From contig NZ_JAWLAR010000011.1 in the NCBI RefSeq assembly GCF_041395345.1, positions 1 through 64,000 on the forward strand: a stretch of DNA of 64,000 bases, read 5' to 3'. Shown here piece after piece: positions 8,521 through 18,185 of the stretch. A program made the translations under genes and the position numbers. Numbering within the stretch: the first letter of the stretch is position 1; the number at the start of each line of letters is the position of its first letter. Origin of the DNA: Dokdonella sp041395345. Its GTDB lineage: Bacteria; Pseudomonadota; Gammaproteobacteria; Xanthomonadales; Rhodanobacteraceae. The notes beneath the pieces were generated by a model. It saw nothing but the letters and a program-made list of their open reading frames with translations. It was not told the DNA's origin and ran no database searches.

Positions 8521-11500
8521 TCAGCGCTTTCCGGGCGCAGACGACGAATTCGTCGCGCCCGCGTTCCTGCCACCCGCCGCGTTATTGCGCGGAGCCGATT
8601 TCTCGGTCGTCGTGCTCCAGTCATCGACATCGTTGCTCACGTACCACGGCGTGCCGTCGTCACGCAGGTAGAGCTGGCGCATTTCCTCCAGATTGAACGG
8701 GCGCGACCCTATGCGGCCGAAGACGGCCATCTGATGCCCGGTTTCATCCACGGCACGATCACGCTCCAGTCCCCTGGAAAGGGAGAGGGCGGCCTTGTCG
8801 GTCGGATACCACGCGATCAATTGAGGTTTCGGATCCGGCGCGAATCCGTAGAACTTCGGTTGCGATTCCGGAGAAGTCAGCTGAAGTACCTTGAGTCCGT
8901 TGCGGCCGTCCGCCACGTAGGCAAAAAGCGAGGCATTTGTCGTTCCGACCACGACATCGCGTGCATCGTTGAGCTTGCCATCCGCATTGAACATCTCGTA
9001 AAGGAATGGTTTTTCCGGATTGGTCACATCAACGATGGCGAGACCGTCGGCACCGTTTGCGATGTAGGCATAGGTGCGTGCGACGTGCAGCTTGTGTGCA
9101 TCACGCAGCGGCAGCATCGCGCCGGGTACTTCGCGTGCATCTTCCGGTCGGGTCACGTCGACGACATGCAAGCCGTCTGCTGCGGTGACGAACAGGTAGC
9201 GGAACTGCACCTGGCTGGCGCGCGCATCGGCAATCGGAATGGTCTTGATCAGGCGCGGCTGCAGCGGATCATCCAGATCCAAAACCACGATGCCGGCATC
9301 GGCTGCGACATAGAACACCGTTCCCGCGGTCGCGACATGGCGTGCACCGTTGAGAATGCCGTTCTCGTTCCAGGTCATTGCCCGGGTCAGATAGTTGTTG
9401 CGCGGCTCGCCGTCGGTCAGGGTGCCGATGTCGGTTGCGATCAGGCCTTCGAAGGAATCGGTGATGAAGGCGTACTTGTACACCGGATGCATCGGTTGTT
9501 CCTTGTTCTTCTCACGCATCAGCTCGCCGGTGTTGCGCTCCGGGGCGACTGGCTGAGTGGTCGAAAGCGTAATGCAGGTGGCATTCCTGGACTTGATGGC
9601 GGTGTCCTGACCCAGCGGCGAGAAGGGCGCGGTGATGATTTTTTGCGAGAAGCCCTTGTTTGCCACGCTTGCCACGTCATAGACCTGCGTGCCATTGCTG
9701 CCTTCTGCCACGTACAGGTACTCGCCACGCAGTTGCAGGCAGTTGGCTTCGCCCGCGGAATGCTTTTGAGCCGTGGGCAGCTCCTGCCCGCGGGCCTGAT
9801 GATCGGCGTACCAGTCGGGATAGGCATAACGCTGCAGGTAGCTGCCGATCACGGCTTGCGGTTCGTCCCACTCGGTGACCTGCACGGCGCTGATCTGGCC
9901 TTCACCGCCCACCCATGCGTTGTAACCGACAAAGTCGATGAACTTGGTTCCGAACAGCAGCAGCTGGGCCATGATGGCGTTGTTGTCGTTGTTCTTCGAC
10001 AGATGGCAATCCTCGCATTGCCGGGTCTCGGTCTTGCGCTCGGTATGCGGGTAGTGCGGCGCGAAGGCCTGAGAGCTGTAACCGGATGAAGAGACCGGCG
10101 GCTGCTGGATGTAGATCTTTTCGCGGTTGATGTTGGTCGAGGAAAGCACCAGGGCGGACGAGGAACGTACCGGCGCGATCTTGCCGTCCTTGATGCCGCC
10201 GTGCTTGCCGAGGAAGAACATTTCGTCGCGGGCGACCTGCGGATTGTAGGTGGCGAAGTTTCGCGTGTAGCCGCCCTCGTACTTGTGCCGCTCGGTCTTC
10301 CAGTTCGCCTGGATCGGCAAATGGCAGCCGCCACAGCTCGTTGTCCATGATGTGTGGCAGGAATAGCAGAGCATCTTGTCTTCACCGTGCGCGCGTTCGT
10401 CGACGGGTACGTCGGAACCCCATTTGAGCTCGTCGGTGCCCATGGCCATCGTGTGCGCACGCGTCGCCTTCTCGTTGTAGGCGCCAGAAACAGGATCAGC
10501 CGTCTGCTTGACCAGGCTCATGGTCCATTCGAGACCGGGGGTCACCGCAGATCGCTGGATCAGATCATCGCCGACCCACTCGAACCGCTTCTGTCCATCC
10601 GGATTGCGGATGAGCAGCAGATTCGTGCCGAACTTGGAGGCGGCCGGGCCGGATGTCTTCAGGGTCGGCAGCGCGTCGGCCGTGCCGTGGCAGTCCTGGC
10701 ACTGGATTTCGACGGCACCCATGACCTCGGCCTTGAGATAGCCGTTGCCGTGGTTGTCCTGCGCGAAGTGACAGTCGACGCACTGCATCCCGACATCGAC
10801 GTGGATCGACGAAAGGTGAACACCTTTTTCCCACTTTTCCGGATCGTCGTCGGCAATCTTGTCGCCTTCGGCATCGAGCAGGTTGCCCTTGCGATCGCGC
10901 TTGTAGACGCCGCGGAAATTCCAGCCATGGCCGTGATAATCGGCGAACTGGGTGTCCTTCAATTGTGGATTGAGCAGGGAGACATCCTTGAGGAAGTCGA
11001 CATCTCCCCACTTGCCGCGGATCGATGCTTCCTCGGGATTGCGGTCGAGGATCTTGCGCATCTTCTCGGCATCGGGATATTGCTGCTCTTCCGGCCACAT
11101 GAAGGGCGCATCGGACTCGTAGTCCCACATCGTGTAGCCAAGCATCGTGTTGATGAACATGTTGGGCTGATGCATGTGGCAGATCATGCATTGGCTGGTC
11201 GGAATCTGGCGCGTGAATTCATGCTTCAGCGGATGTCCGGAGACATCGCGCGGGATGGTCGGATCGACCTGCTGGCTGGTGCCCATGTTGCCGAATTTCG
11301 CGTAGATGGCCGAATGCCGCGGATCGCGGTCGTTGGCATATACGACATGGCAGGAGCTGCAGCCGGACGAGCGGAAGTCGCCCGGGTTGTCATTGGTGCC
11401 GAGCATCCAGAGGAACGGGTCATTGAGCCGGGTCTTGTGGATGTTCAGTACCGGAATCGAAACCCTGAGCGCCGTACCCGGTCCACGGAAGGATTGCTTG

Positions 11501-12330
11501 AGGTCCGGGCGGCCCGGCTCTTCAAGACGCTGGATTTGTCCGAACTCGTTGGGCAGGCCGATCTCGGCGAAGATATTGTTGATATTGCGACCGCCGCGTT
11601 CGAATACGCGGAAGACATCGCCAGGAGGCACGGTCTCCCAGGCCGGCATTGGGCTGATCTTCGGAAGCACGCCGTGCCGATCCATGTTTTCGTCGTTGGG
11701 AATGCCGTTGTCCATGGAGATGGCTTCGCCATCGCGACCGTAGGCTTCGCCAAGGATCGAGTGCTTGAAGGGCAGGATGCCGTTGTTGTAGGAGGCCGCT
11801 CCCCAGAACATCGCGGCGTTGGCCATCAGGCTCTTCTCGTTGGCCTGGATGATGGGCAGATGGCACGAACCGCAGGCTTCGCGCGCAATGCGCAGGTCAC
11901 CCGGATTGACGAAACGGACGAATTCGGGTGCCTCCTTGAGCAGCCAGGTGTAGCTGCGTTCCGGATTGGCGCTGCTCGGCCACTCGTCCGGAAAGCGCGG
12001 AAGCACATGCGCCGAATCCATGGCGGTGCGGTATTCAACGCCTTCGCGGCCGCCCGCTGGTGCGTTCACGCTGGCATTGCCGCCGTGGCAATCGGTACAG
12101 CCCAGCACGACAGCCGGACTTGCGTGCATGGTCTTGCGATCACTGTCGGTGTGGCAGGTGACGCAGCCCGCGGATTTTTCGTCGGCTTGGGCCCAGGTCT
12201 GAAAGGCCGGCGCGTTGGGCGCGGTCACATAGTCGCGCTCGACCGCCTCCGGACCTCCGCCCGAGGCAAGGACAGAACCTGCACAGGGCAGGACGATGGC
12301 AATACAGATGGCAGCGATGGATCGCTTCAT
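8521..12330 (-). CDS. Decaheme c-type cytochrome fused to an LVIVD-repeat beta-propeller
   Basis: This 1269-residue secreted protein has a signal peptide (MKRSIAAICIAIVLPCAGSVLA). It then has ten CxxCH heme motifs: CVTCH, CTDCH, CGSCH, CSSCH, CMICH, CVDCH, CQDCH, CYSCH, CGGCH and CEDCH. From about residue 860 to 1210 it carries repeats of the LVIVD type (GLHVVDVTRPEDA, GLAIVDVTNPEKP, GIVVLDLDDPLQP), expected to form a surface beta-propeller. The likely role is terminal electron exchange at the periplasmic or outer face of the outer membrane, with the partner barrel protein encoded 16 bp upstream. No lipobox is seen. The electron donor or acceptor is unknown. The fusion is unlike OmcA/MtrC in domain order. 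Confidence 0.87.
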   Translation of the reverse strand: MKRSIAAICIAIVLPCAGSVLASGGGPEAVERDYVTAPNAPAFQTWAQADEKSAGCVTCHTDSDRKTMHASPAVVLGCTDCHGGNASVNAPAGGREGVEYRTAMDSAHVLPRFPDEWPSSANPERSYTWLLKEAPEFVRFVNPGDLRIAREACGSCHLPIIQANEKSLMANAAMFWGAASYNNGILPFKHSILGEAYGRDGEAISMDNGIPNDENMDRHGVLPKISPMPAWETVPPGDVFRVFERGGRNINNIFAEIGLPNEFGQIQRLEEPGRPDLKQSFRGPGTALRVSIPVLNIHKTRLNDPFLWMLGTNDNPGDFRSSGCSSCHVVYANDRDPRHSAIYAKFGNMGTSQQVDPTIPRDVSGHPLKHEFTRQIPTSQCMICHMHQPNMFINTMLGYTMWDYESDAPFMWPEEQQYPDAEKMRKILDRNPEEASIRGKWGDVDFLKDVSLLNPQLKDTQFADYHGHGWNFRGVYKRDRKGNLLDAEGDKIADDDPEKWEKGVHLSSIHVDVGMQCVDCHFAQDNHGNGYLKAEVMGAVEIQCQDCHGTADALPTLKTSGPAASKFGTNLLLIRNPDGQKRFEWVGDDLIQRSAVTPGLEWTMSLVKQTADPVSGAYNEKATRAHTMAMGTDELKWGSDVPVDERAHGEDKMLCYSCHTSWTTSCGGCHLPIQANWKTERHKYEGGYTRNFATYNPQVARDEMFFLGKHGGIKDGKIAPVRSSSALVLSSTNINREKIYIQQPPVSSSGYSSQAFAPHYPHTERKTETRQCEDCHLSKNNDNNAIMAQLLLFGTKFIDFVGYNAWVGGEGQISAVQVTEWDEPQAVIGSYLQRYAYPDWYADHQARGQELPTAQKHSAGEANCLQLRGEYLYVAEGSNGTQVYDVASVANKGFSQKIITAPFSPLGQDTAIKSRNATCITLSTTQPVAPERNTGELMREKNKEQPMHPVYKYAFITDSFEGLIATDIGTLTDGEPRNNYLTRAMTWNENGILNGARHVATAGTVFYVAADAGIVVLDLDDPLQPRLIKTIPIADARASQVQFRYLFVTAADGLHVVDVTRPEDAREVPGAMLPLRDAHKLHVARTYAYIANGADGLAIVDVTNPEKPFLYEMFNADGKLNDARDVVVGTTNASLFAYVADGRNGLKVLQLTSPESQPKFYGFAPDPKPQLIAWYPTDKAALSLSRGLERDRAVDETGHQMAVFGRIGSRPFNLEEMRQLYLRDDGTPWYVSNDVDDWSTTTEKSAPRNNAAGGRNAGATNSSSAPGKR

Positions 12331-12346
12331 TGTCTTGCGCGCCCCC

Positions 12347-14170
12347 TTAGTACGTGAGTATCAGGTTGCCGAGCACCGTGTAATAGGTGGTGTCGGTTCC
12401 GTAAAGATCCTTCAGCGCCTGACCTGGCACAAGAAGCGCGCCGGAAAGGCGGAAGATGATGTTCTGGGTGAATTTCGGTCGATAGATCCAGGAAAGCGAA
12501 ATATCCGTACCGATGTTCCGGCCGACATCCGCCGTGGCCCTGGCTGCCTTCAGGATTTCCGTATCGTCGAACCAGAGCTCGTTGATATTGGTCGAAATGC
12601 GTGATTGCGGCGTAACGTCGAAATCAGCGCCGATGCCGATCAGGTTCAGGCCCGGGTTGTCGAAATTCGACTGGCCCTGTTCCTTCGAGGAGCGCAGGGC
12701 CGGCAACAGTGCGTTGCGCCCGCCAAGGGTCACGCCGCCGCCGCCGATGAGTGGAATGTTCTGGCGAATCCAGTAGCTCGAGTCGGCGCCGGCGAAGATC
12801 GGATTCTCGAAGATCGCGTCATAACCATTGGACACGTCGTCGAAAGGATCGTCATCGCCGCTGGCCCAGGCCAGCGAGCCGCGCAGCCGGATCCAGTCGA
12901 AGTCCATGGATGCCTCGGCAGCGAGGAATCCGGCGCGGATATCGGTTTCCTCTGCGACAAAGACGCCATTCTTCTGGTTGCCGATGGCCGCGTAGGCAGA
13001 GACGGTGAGATTCAGCCGGCCGATATGGCCGTCGCCGTTGTAGCCGATGTAACCCACATCGTAGGTGCGGCCCGCTTCGCGTCCGATCGCCGCAGGACGC
13101 TGGATGAATCCGTTCGAGTCATAGAAGCTCGAATCCTCGCGATTGCGGTTGTAGGCGACGATGCCCTGGGAGACGAAACCAATGAAGGGCCAGTCCTGAC
13201 GGTAGACGCTGGCCAGGAAAATATCGTCATCGCGCAAGGGTTCGGTGATGTCGTTGAGGCCGGAGTTGATGTCTTTTTCCAGACGCCGGAACCAGGCCAG
13301 GTTGTACTGCCAGCGATTGTTGTCGCGGTTTCCGAAAAAGCGAACGCCGAGCTGGTTGTCCTGGAACAGGAAGCCTCGGAAATCGGCCGAAAACGGCTGG
13401 ATGCCGATACGCACTTCGTCGACGTCATAGCGGGTCGACGCGGTGCGATAGTCCTTGGTGAAGAACAGCTCCTGCACGCCGATGAAGCCATCGTCGCGAT
13501 CGGTGCCAAAGGTGGGATCGATCTGCAGTGCGCGGACTTCTTCCGTATTCACGCGGTTGTACTGGAATGCGAGCGTGGCCCTGAACTCGTAGTCGGGTGG
13601 CTTGAACGCGGTGTCGCCCTTGTAGACGAGAAAACTGGTGATCAGCGTCTCGGCGAAGATGATCTGGTTGGTCTTTCCAAGTACGTCATTGGACCCTGGT
13701 GAAGGACCCGACTGCGGGCCGACCGGGGTTGGAATCCCGCGCGGTTCGAGCAGGGTGTCGGAAATGCCGGTAAAGGCAAAGAACCAGTCTTCGCCATGGA
13801 AGGGCTTGTCGCCCTTCAGGATGTTCTGGTTGTAGGGGTCATACCAGGGTGTGTTCGCGCCAAGCGACTCCATGATGCGCCAGCGATCCGGTACCGGTAT
13901 GAAGTTGCCGACCTGGTCGACCGGCGCCGGATTCAATGCGTCCGGATTCTGCTCGACAAACATGGGCAGTGGTTCGGGCGGATGGCCCGGCCGGCGACGC
14001 GGGATCTGCGATTGGTACGGATCGTAGGTCGGCGCCGGCAACAGCCCGATCATTTGCATCCAGTGGGTCGGTACGCTGGTTCCCTGAGCGGACGCTACGG
14101 TCGCGCTTAGCGAAAGCGCTGCGGTCAGCGCGGTGGTCAGGACAGAGCGGCGGAAGTGTGCGTTTTGCAT
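12347..14170 (-). CDS. Predicted outer-membrane beta-barrel protein of the cytochrome cluster
   Basis: This 607-residue product has a signal peptide ending ATVASAQG, then a proline-rich stretch (RRRPGHPPEPLP). The rest is rich in alternating aromatic/polar beta-strand patterns (FRATLAFQYNRVNTEE, RWQYNLAWFRRLEK, IRLRGSLAWASGDDD). It ends NLILTY, with a terminal aromatic residue as in outer-membrane barrels. It resembles alginate/DUF1302-like or porin proteins in general pattern, but I cannot name the family. Placed between two secreted redox-associated proteins, it is the best candidate for the porin sheath of a porin-cytochrome complex. It starts one base after the stop of the upstream lipoprotein gene, so translation is probably coupled. 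Confidence 0.75.
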   Translation of the reverse strand: MQNAHFRRSVLTTALTAALSLSATVASAQGTSVPTHWMQMIGLLPAPTYDPYQSQIPRRRPGHPPEPLPMFVEQNPDALNPAPVDQVGNFIPVPDRWRIMESLGANTPWYDPYNQNILKGDKPFHGEDWFFAFTGISDTLLEPRGIPTPVGPQSGPSPGSNDVLGKTNQIIFAETLITSFLVYKGDTAFKPPDYEFRATLAFQYNRVNTEEVRALQIDPTFGTDRDDGFIGVQELFFTKDYRTASTRYDVDEVRIGIQPFSADFRGFLFQDNQLGVRFFGNRDNNRWQYNLAWFRRLEKDINSGLNDITEPLRDDDIFLASVYRQDWPFIGFVSQGIVAYNRNREDSSFYDSNGFIQRPAAIGREAGRTYDVGYIGYNGDGHIGRLNLTVSAYAAIGNQKNGVFVAEETDIRAGFLAAEASMDFDWIRLRGSLAWASGDDDPFDDVSNGYDAIFENPIFAGADSSYWIRQNIPLIGGGGVTLGGRNALLPALRSSKEQGQSNFDNPGLNLIGIGADFDVTPQSRISTNINELWFDDTEILKAARATADVGRNIGTDISLSWIYRPKFTQNIIFRLSGALLVPGQALKDLYGTDTTYYTVLGNLILTY

Positions 14171-14171
14171 G

Positions 14172-16193
14172 TCACTTGCCCTCGCATACGTACTGCTCGG
14201 TTGAATTCAGGAACGGCGCCTGCGGGCATTGCACGTAGAGCAGGCGGGCGCCACGCGGTACCAGCGTGTCGGCGCGTATGCTCTCGGGCGCGTTGCCGAT
14301 AGCGCCATTCAGAGCTACGCCCGCATTGTGCAAGCCGAGAAAGGCGACCAGGTCGCTCTGGTCCGTGCCGTCACCCGAAGAGCCGATTCCGCCAACCAGC
14401 ACGCCATTGCGATAGATCGGCACGCCACCGCCAAACAGGGTGATGCCGTTCGGAATGCTGTTGATGCCGGTGCAGTTGCGCGGCGAATCGCTCAGTGGCG
14501 GCAGCGGGTTGCCGTCAAGTGTGACAGTCAGGCCGGCCTGTTGCAGATAGAAAGCCACAAACAACGCAATCTGTCCGTAGTCAAGATCAAGTTCGAGGCC
14601 GGTCTTGAATACGCTCCACTGATCGATCGGATAGCTGAGAGGACCCGGAGGGCGGCCTTCGACGCCATCCGGATAGAAGGGCCGGGAAAGATTGCCGATG
14701 GAGCGAGTGGAATAAGCGATGGATCCGTCTGTCAGCGCAGTAGGTTGCGGTATGAAGTTCTGCAGGGCCGTCACGTAATCTGCAGGATCGGTGGTCACGA
14801 AGGAATTCAGAGCCACGATGCCATTGGCCAGGTCCAGCGAACTCGTGAAGAACGTGACCGGCGGCACCGAGTCGATATCCGCAGCGGCGTCGCTGTCGGA
14901 GAAGAAGGCAGCCGTGCGCGCCTTCTGGGTGGTTACGTCGACGGCGTCCACAAGGGCGTCACGCGAGCGCACGATGCCGAGCACGACGCCATTGGTATCG
15001 ACCACGACAATCGTTTCGCCAGCAGGCGAACCGAGGGGTTTGCGCACCTGCGCACGTGTCCGGTTGGCAATGGCCAGAGACTCCTGCAGCAGAGTCAGCA
15101 CCTCGTTGGAGGTCAGCGCGTTCGGGCCGTCTGTGCCATCGATGGGTGGAAAGCGATTGACGTTGTTGTTGTCGACGACGACGAAGGCGTCCAGTCCAGG
15201 AAACAGCGTTGGCTCCGGCCGAATGCCGGATTCGGGTTGGCCGAAGGCCAGACCGCGCGAAATGGTTCCGCTGAAAAAGGATGGTATCGGGATGACGGCA
15301 CCGTCGCCCGGCCCCAGCGAAGAGAAGGGCGGCGCGGTGGCAGGATCCCGGGCCAGATCGCTGAATTCGACATCGGCATAGCGCAGGGTCAGGCCACCAG
15401 CCGTAATCGTGTCCGCCTGTCGATCCAGAGGTGCGGCGAAACCGTAGGTTCCGGCGAGCGCGATGATTTCATCGATATTGATGTCGATATCGCCGGCAAA
15501 TCGGTCGACTCCATAGATTCCATCCGCGGAAACACCGATGGCTCCGACCGGTACACCTGCCTTGTACAGCGGCAGGCCTCCGGGATCCGCGGCAAGGCCG
15601 ATGGCCGTGCGGTGGGGACCCGCATCAGGACCAACGCCATTGAATCGCTGGCTGATGTCGGAACAGGGGAGTTGCGAAAACTGGACGCCGAACAGCGGTC
15701 CGGAAGGAGCCGTGATGTCGCCCGGATTGAAGTGTTCCTGGGCGATCTGACCCGCCGTACGCGAGCCGAATGCATTGCCTTCGGAGGAAAAATAAATGGA
15801 AGTGACGGCTTTCGAGATTGCGGTCAATTCGCTGGGAACATCGAGGTTTTCAAGTCCCCCGGTAATTCCGCTTTCCGAGCTGACGGTCTGCGTTGCCGGG
15901 GCGCCAGACATCTTGTAGGCGCCAAGTACGTTGCCGACGCGGTCGACGACAGTAATGGTCGCCGGCATCCCCTGGGCTTGAGCCTCGCTGACAGCTTGCG
16001 CGATGACTTGCTGGATGTCCGCGACGGTCAGGAAGGAACTGGCGTTTGCACAGGAGCCTGCGCAACCGGAGTCGCCGTTGCTGGCGGGCGTCCCTGGATT
16101 GGTGCCAACACTACTGCCTGAATTGCCGCCGCCACCGCAGGCCAGTAGCAAGGAAATGCCAACAAGCAGCGTGCCGAATCTGATGATCCCCAT
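14172..16193 (-). CDS. Lipoprotein with two GlcG/HbpS-like heme-binding domains
   Basis: The 673-residue product starts MGIIRFGTLLVGISLLLACGGGG. The lipobox LLAC predicts a lipid-anchored periplasmic or outer-membrane protein. Two copies of a GlcG/HbpS-type domain are visible. One begins near residue 50 (DIQQVIAQAVSEAQAQGMPATITVVDR) and closes with YKAGVPVGAIGVSADG. The second begins near residue 355 (ETIVVVDTNGVVLGIVRSRD) and closes with PIYRNGVLVGGIGSSGDG. HbpS proteins bind heme or sense redox state; here it may handle heme or bridge cytochromes. The ATG at 16193 is chosen over 16205 because GGAGG precedes it. A 253-bp gap upstream may hold an internal promoter (TATGAT near 16240). Confidence 0.75.
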   Translation of the reverse strand: MGIIRFGTLLVGISLLLACGGGGNSGSSVGTNPGTPASNGDSGCAGSCANASSFLTVADIQQVIAQAVSEAQAQGMPATITVVDRVGNVLGAYKMSGAPATQTVSSESGITGGLENLDVPSELTAISKAVTSIYFSSEGNAFGSRTAGQIAQEHFNPGDITAPSGPLFGVQFSQLPCSDISQRFNGVGPDAGPHRTAIGLAADPGGLPLYKAGVPVGAIGVSADGIYGVDRFAGDIDINIDEIIALAGTYGFAAPLDRQADTITAGGLTLRYADVEFSDLARDPATAPPFSSLGPGDGAVIPIPSFFSGTISRGLAFGQPESGIRPEPTLFPGLDAFVVVDNNNVNRFPPIDGTDGPNALTSNEVLTLLQESLAIANRTRAQVRKPLGSPAGETIVVVDTNGVVLGIVRSRDALVDAVDVTTQKARTAAFFSDSDAAADIDSVPPVTFFTSSLDLANGIVALNSFVTTDPADYVTALQNFIPQPTALTDGSIAYSTRSIGNLSRPFYPDGVEGRPPGPLSYPIDQWSVFKTGLELDLDYGQIALFVAFYLQQAGLTVTLDGNPLPPLSDSPRNCTGINSIPNGITLFGGGVPIYRNGVLVGGIGSSGDGTDQSDLVAFLGLHNAGVALNGAIGNAPESIRADTLVPRGARLLYVQCPQAPFLNSTEQYVCEGK

Positions 16194-16446
16194 TCGTCCT
16201 CCCATCGCCTGCGCGGAGCCAGCATGCGAAACCCTGACCCGATCATAGCTCAGTCAGGAGACAAGGACTATTTCTGCCAGTACCGGGGGCGACAGAAATT
16301 CTGGATTCAGGGCTGGATTCGGCAGCCTCGCATCGGCTGAAAGCGGGCCCTCGGTGCTGCCGCCGGAGGCAATCCACTGACCGCCAATGCAAGCCAGGCC
16401 CCGGAACTGCCGCAGGGTTCGGCTGCCGGCGGATCACGGCCGCCGA

Positions 16447-18126
16447 CTATTCCTGCTTGTCGAGCGTCAGCGCAGGCGAGCGATGATAGGCATGACACGC
16501 AATGCACGTGCTGGCGACCTTGCCGCTGGCATGGGCGCCGGCATGGCATTCGCGACAGTTGTCGATACCCGGTATCAGAAGGTCGTTGGATGCCTCCGAG
16601 ACCGGCGCGCCTTCATGACAGTCGATGCAGGTCATGGTTTCGTGCTTGGCGTGGTTGAAGTCGGCCTCGACATACCAGACACCTGCGACCCTGACCGGGG
16701 CGATTCGCCAGGTAGTCTCGCCTGCAGCAGGCGGGCTGACCGAGTGGCAGGTGGCGCAGGCCTTGCCGGTGAAGAGGGTGCGAGCCGATTCGCGAGCACG
16801 ATCGCGTGCCCAGGCCAGGGCTTCGACCTGTTCCTGACGTGAGAGGGGTGGCGAACCGGGGCGTCGACGAACCTGCACGACGGTAGGCGCTCGCGCGTCG
16901 GCGTAATCACCCTCGAGACCTCGACGCGCGTAATACTCGTCAAGTGTGTAGGTCACCGCCTCGACGTTCGCGTGCGGCACTTCGCGTTCAGGCGCCAGCG
17001 TGTCGAAGCCGAGCTGGTGGCATTCATGGCACATCGTCTCGAACTTGATCGGCTTCATGGCGGCGCCAGCCACGTCGGCCTGATGGCAGCTTTCGCAAGT
17101 CAGCGTTTTGCGACCGTTCGGCGTATTCAGGCCGTCTTCCTTCAGGTGTTTCTCGTGGTTGAACTTGAGCCCTGAATTTTCCTTGAGTCCATTCGCCCAG
17201 GTCATCGATTTTGGCGTGAACTCCCCACTCGCGCTCCAGCCGGGCAGATTCACATGGAACTCCGGATGGGCGGTCCCGAAATCCGCGATGTCGGCAATCT
17301 GACTGGCGCCGCCGGTACGGACTTTCAGGTCGGCATGGCAATCCGCGCACAGGCGCTGATCGCTGCTGATCATGCCGCGTTTGCCGTTGTGGTCCTGATG
17401 GCAGGTGCCACAGCGGGCATCACCCAGCTCCGGAATATTGAACAGCGCGGGATCGGCGTGCGCCTTGGTCTTTGTGTGGCAGGCCGTACAGGCCTTGTCG
17501 CGAACCATCAGGAATGCGCTTTGATGACAGCGCGTGCAGTCGGTAGCGAAAAACTGATGCGCCGCGTCGATCTCGCCAGGGTTCCAGAACTGCGTGCTGG
17601 GCAGTGGCGAATGTCTGAGGACGTTGTTGAGGCCGGGTACGACGTGCGTTGCCGCCGGCAACAGCAGGCCCAGCACGAGCACGACCAGAAATCCGACCCA
17701 TGAGGGCCAGCGCTTCGCGATCCAGGTCTGCGACAGGCTGGTCGGCTTCTTCCGTTTCGAACTGATTTCGGCCTGTTCGCTCTTGTCGATGGTCGAAACC
17801 TCGACGCCGGCGTCGTATTCGCCCCGTGCATCGAGCAATGTGAGGCGGGTGGATCCAAGCTCGATGACGGCACCGGCTCCGACCGTGATCGAGTAGGTGA
17901 TTTCTCCATTGACGCGGATACCGGCGACGATCAGCGATTCGACCCGATACTGGCCCTTGCCGATTGCCGCGACGCTGGCATGGTTCAGTGCCGCGCGCAG
18001 GTCGGGCAGGAAGATGGCCTGGTCCGAAGCACGGCCGATGCTGAGGATTTCGCCGTAGTGGGTGTCATCCTCGTAGGAGATCGAGCTCTTGCCCTTCTTG
18101 AGCACACGACGGATCAGCCAGCGCAT
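16447..18126 (-). CDS. Inner-membrane decaheme cytochrome c with N-terminal FHA-like domain
   Basis: The 559-residue protein has three parts. Residues ~1-100 look like a divergent FHA domain (GEILSIGRASDQAIFLPD, ALNHASVAAI, GIRVNGEIT). A single membrane helix follows near residues 145-163 (WVGFLVVLVLGLLLPAATHV). The C-terminal periplasmic part has ten CxxCH motifs: CTRCH, CTACH, CGTCH, CADCH, CESCH, CHECH, CATCH, CIDCH, CRECH and CIACH. It is a plausible quinol- or cytochrome-b-linked relay carrying electrons into the periplasm. The cytoplasmic FHA-like part could bind a phosphoprotein and gate the relay. It is encoded 59 bp after the cytochrome-b-like gene. The FHA assignment is by pattern only. 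Confidence 0.83.
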   Translation of the reverse strand: MRWLIRRVLKKGKSSISYEDDTHYGEILSIGRASDQAIFLPDLRAALNHASVAAIGKGQYRVESLIVAGIRVNGEITYSITVGAGAVIELGSTRLTLLDARGEYDAGVEVSTIDKSEQAEISSKRKKPTSLSQTWIAKRWPSWVGFLVVLVLGLLLPAATHVVPGLNNVLRHSPLPSTQFWNPGEIDAAHQFFATDCTRCHQSAFLMVRDKACTACHTKTKAHADPALFNIPELGDARCGTCHQDHNGKRGMISSDQRLCADCHADLKVRTGGASQIADIADFGTAHPEFHVNLPGWSASGEFTPKSMTWANGLKENSGLKFNHEKHLKEDGLNTPNGRKTLTCESCHQADVAGAAMKPIKFETMCHECHQLGFDTLAPEREVPHANVEAVTYTLDEYYARRGLEGDYADARAPTVVQVRRRPGSPPLSRQEQVEALAWARDRARESARTLFTGKACATCHSVSPPAAGETTWRIAPVRVAGVWYVEADFNHAKHETMTCIDCHEGAPVSEASNDLLIPGIDNCRECHAGAHASGKVASTCIACHAYHRSPALTLDKQE

Positions 18127-18185
18127 GGTCTCGGCCTCTCGCGTCGATGTATGGGGCGGCTCACTGTCATGGGTCGACCGGATCC

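Noticed and set aside
10354..12357. A 667-codon plus-strand open frame antisense to the decaheme/LVIVD gene
   Set aside because: It mirrors the real gene in a high-GC frame; the opposite strand encodes a signal peptide, ten CxxCH motifs and LVIVD repeats.
14229..16121. A 630-codon plus-strand open frame antisense to the HbpS-like lipoprotein gene
   Set aside because: Arginine-rich translation without domain signal; the minus strand has a lipobox and two recognisable domains.
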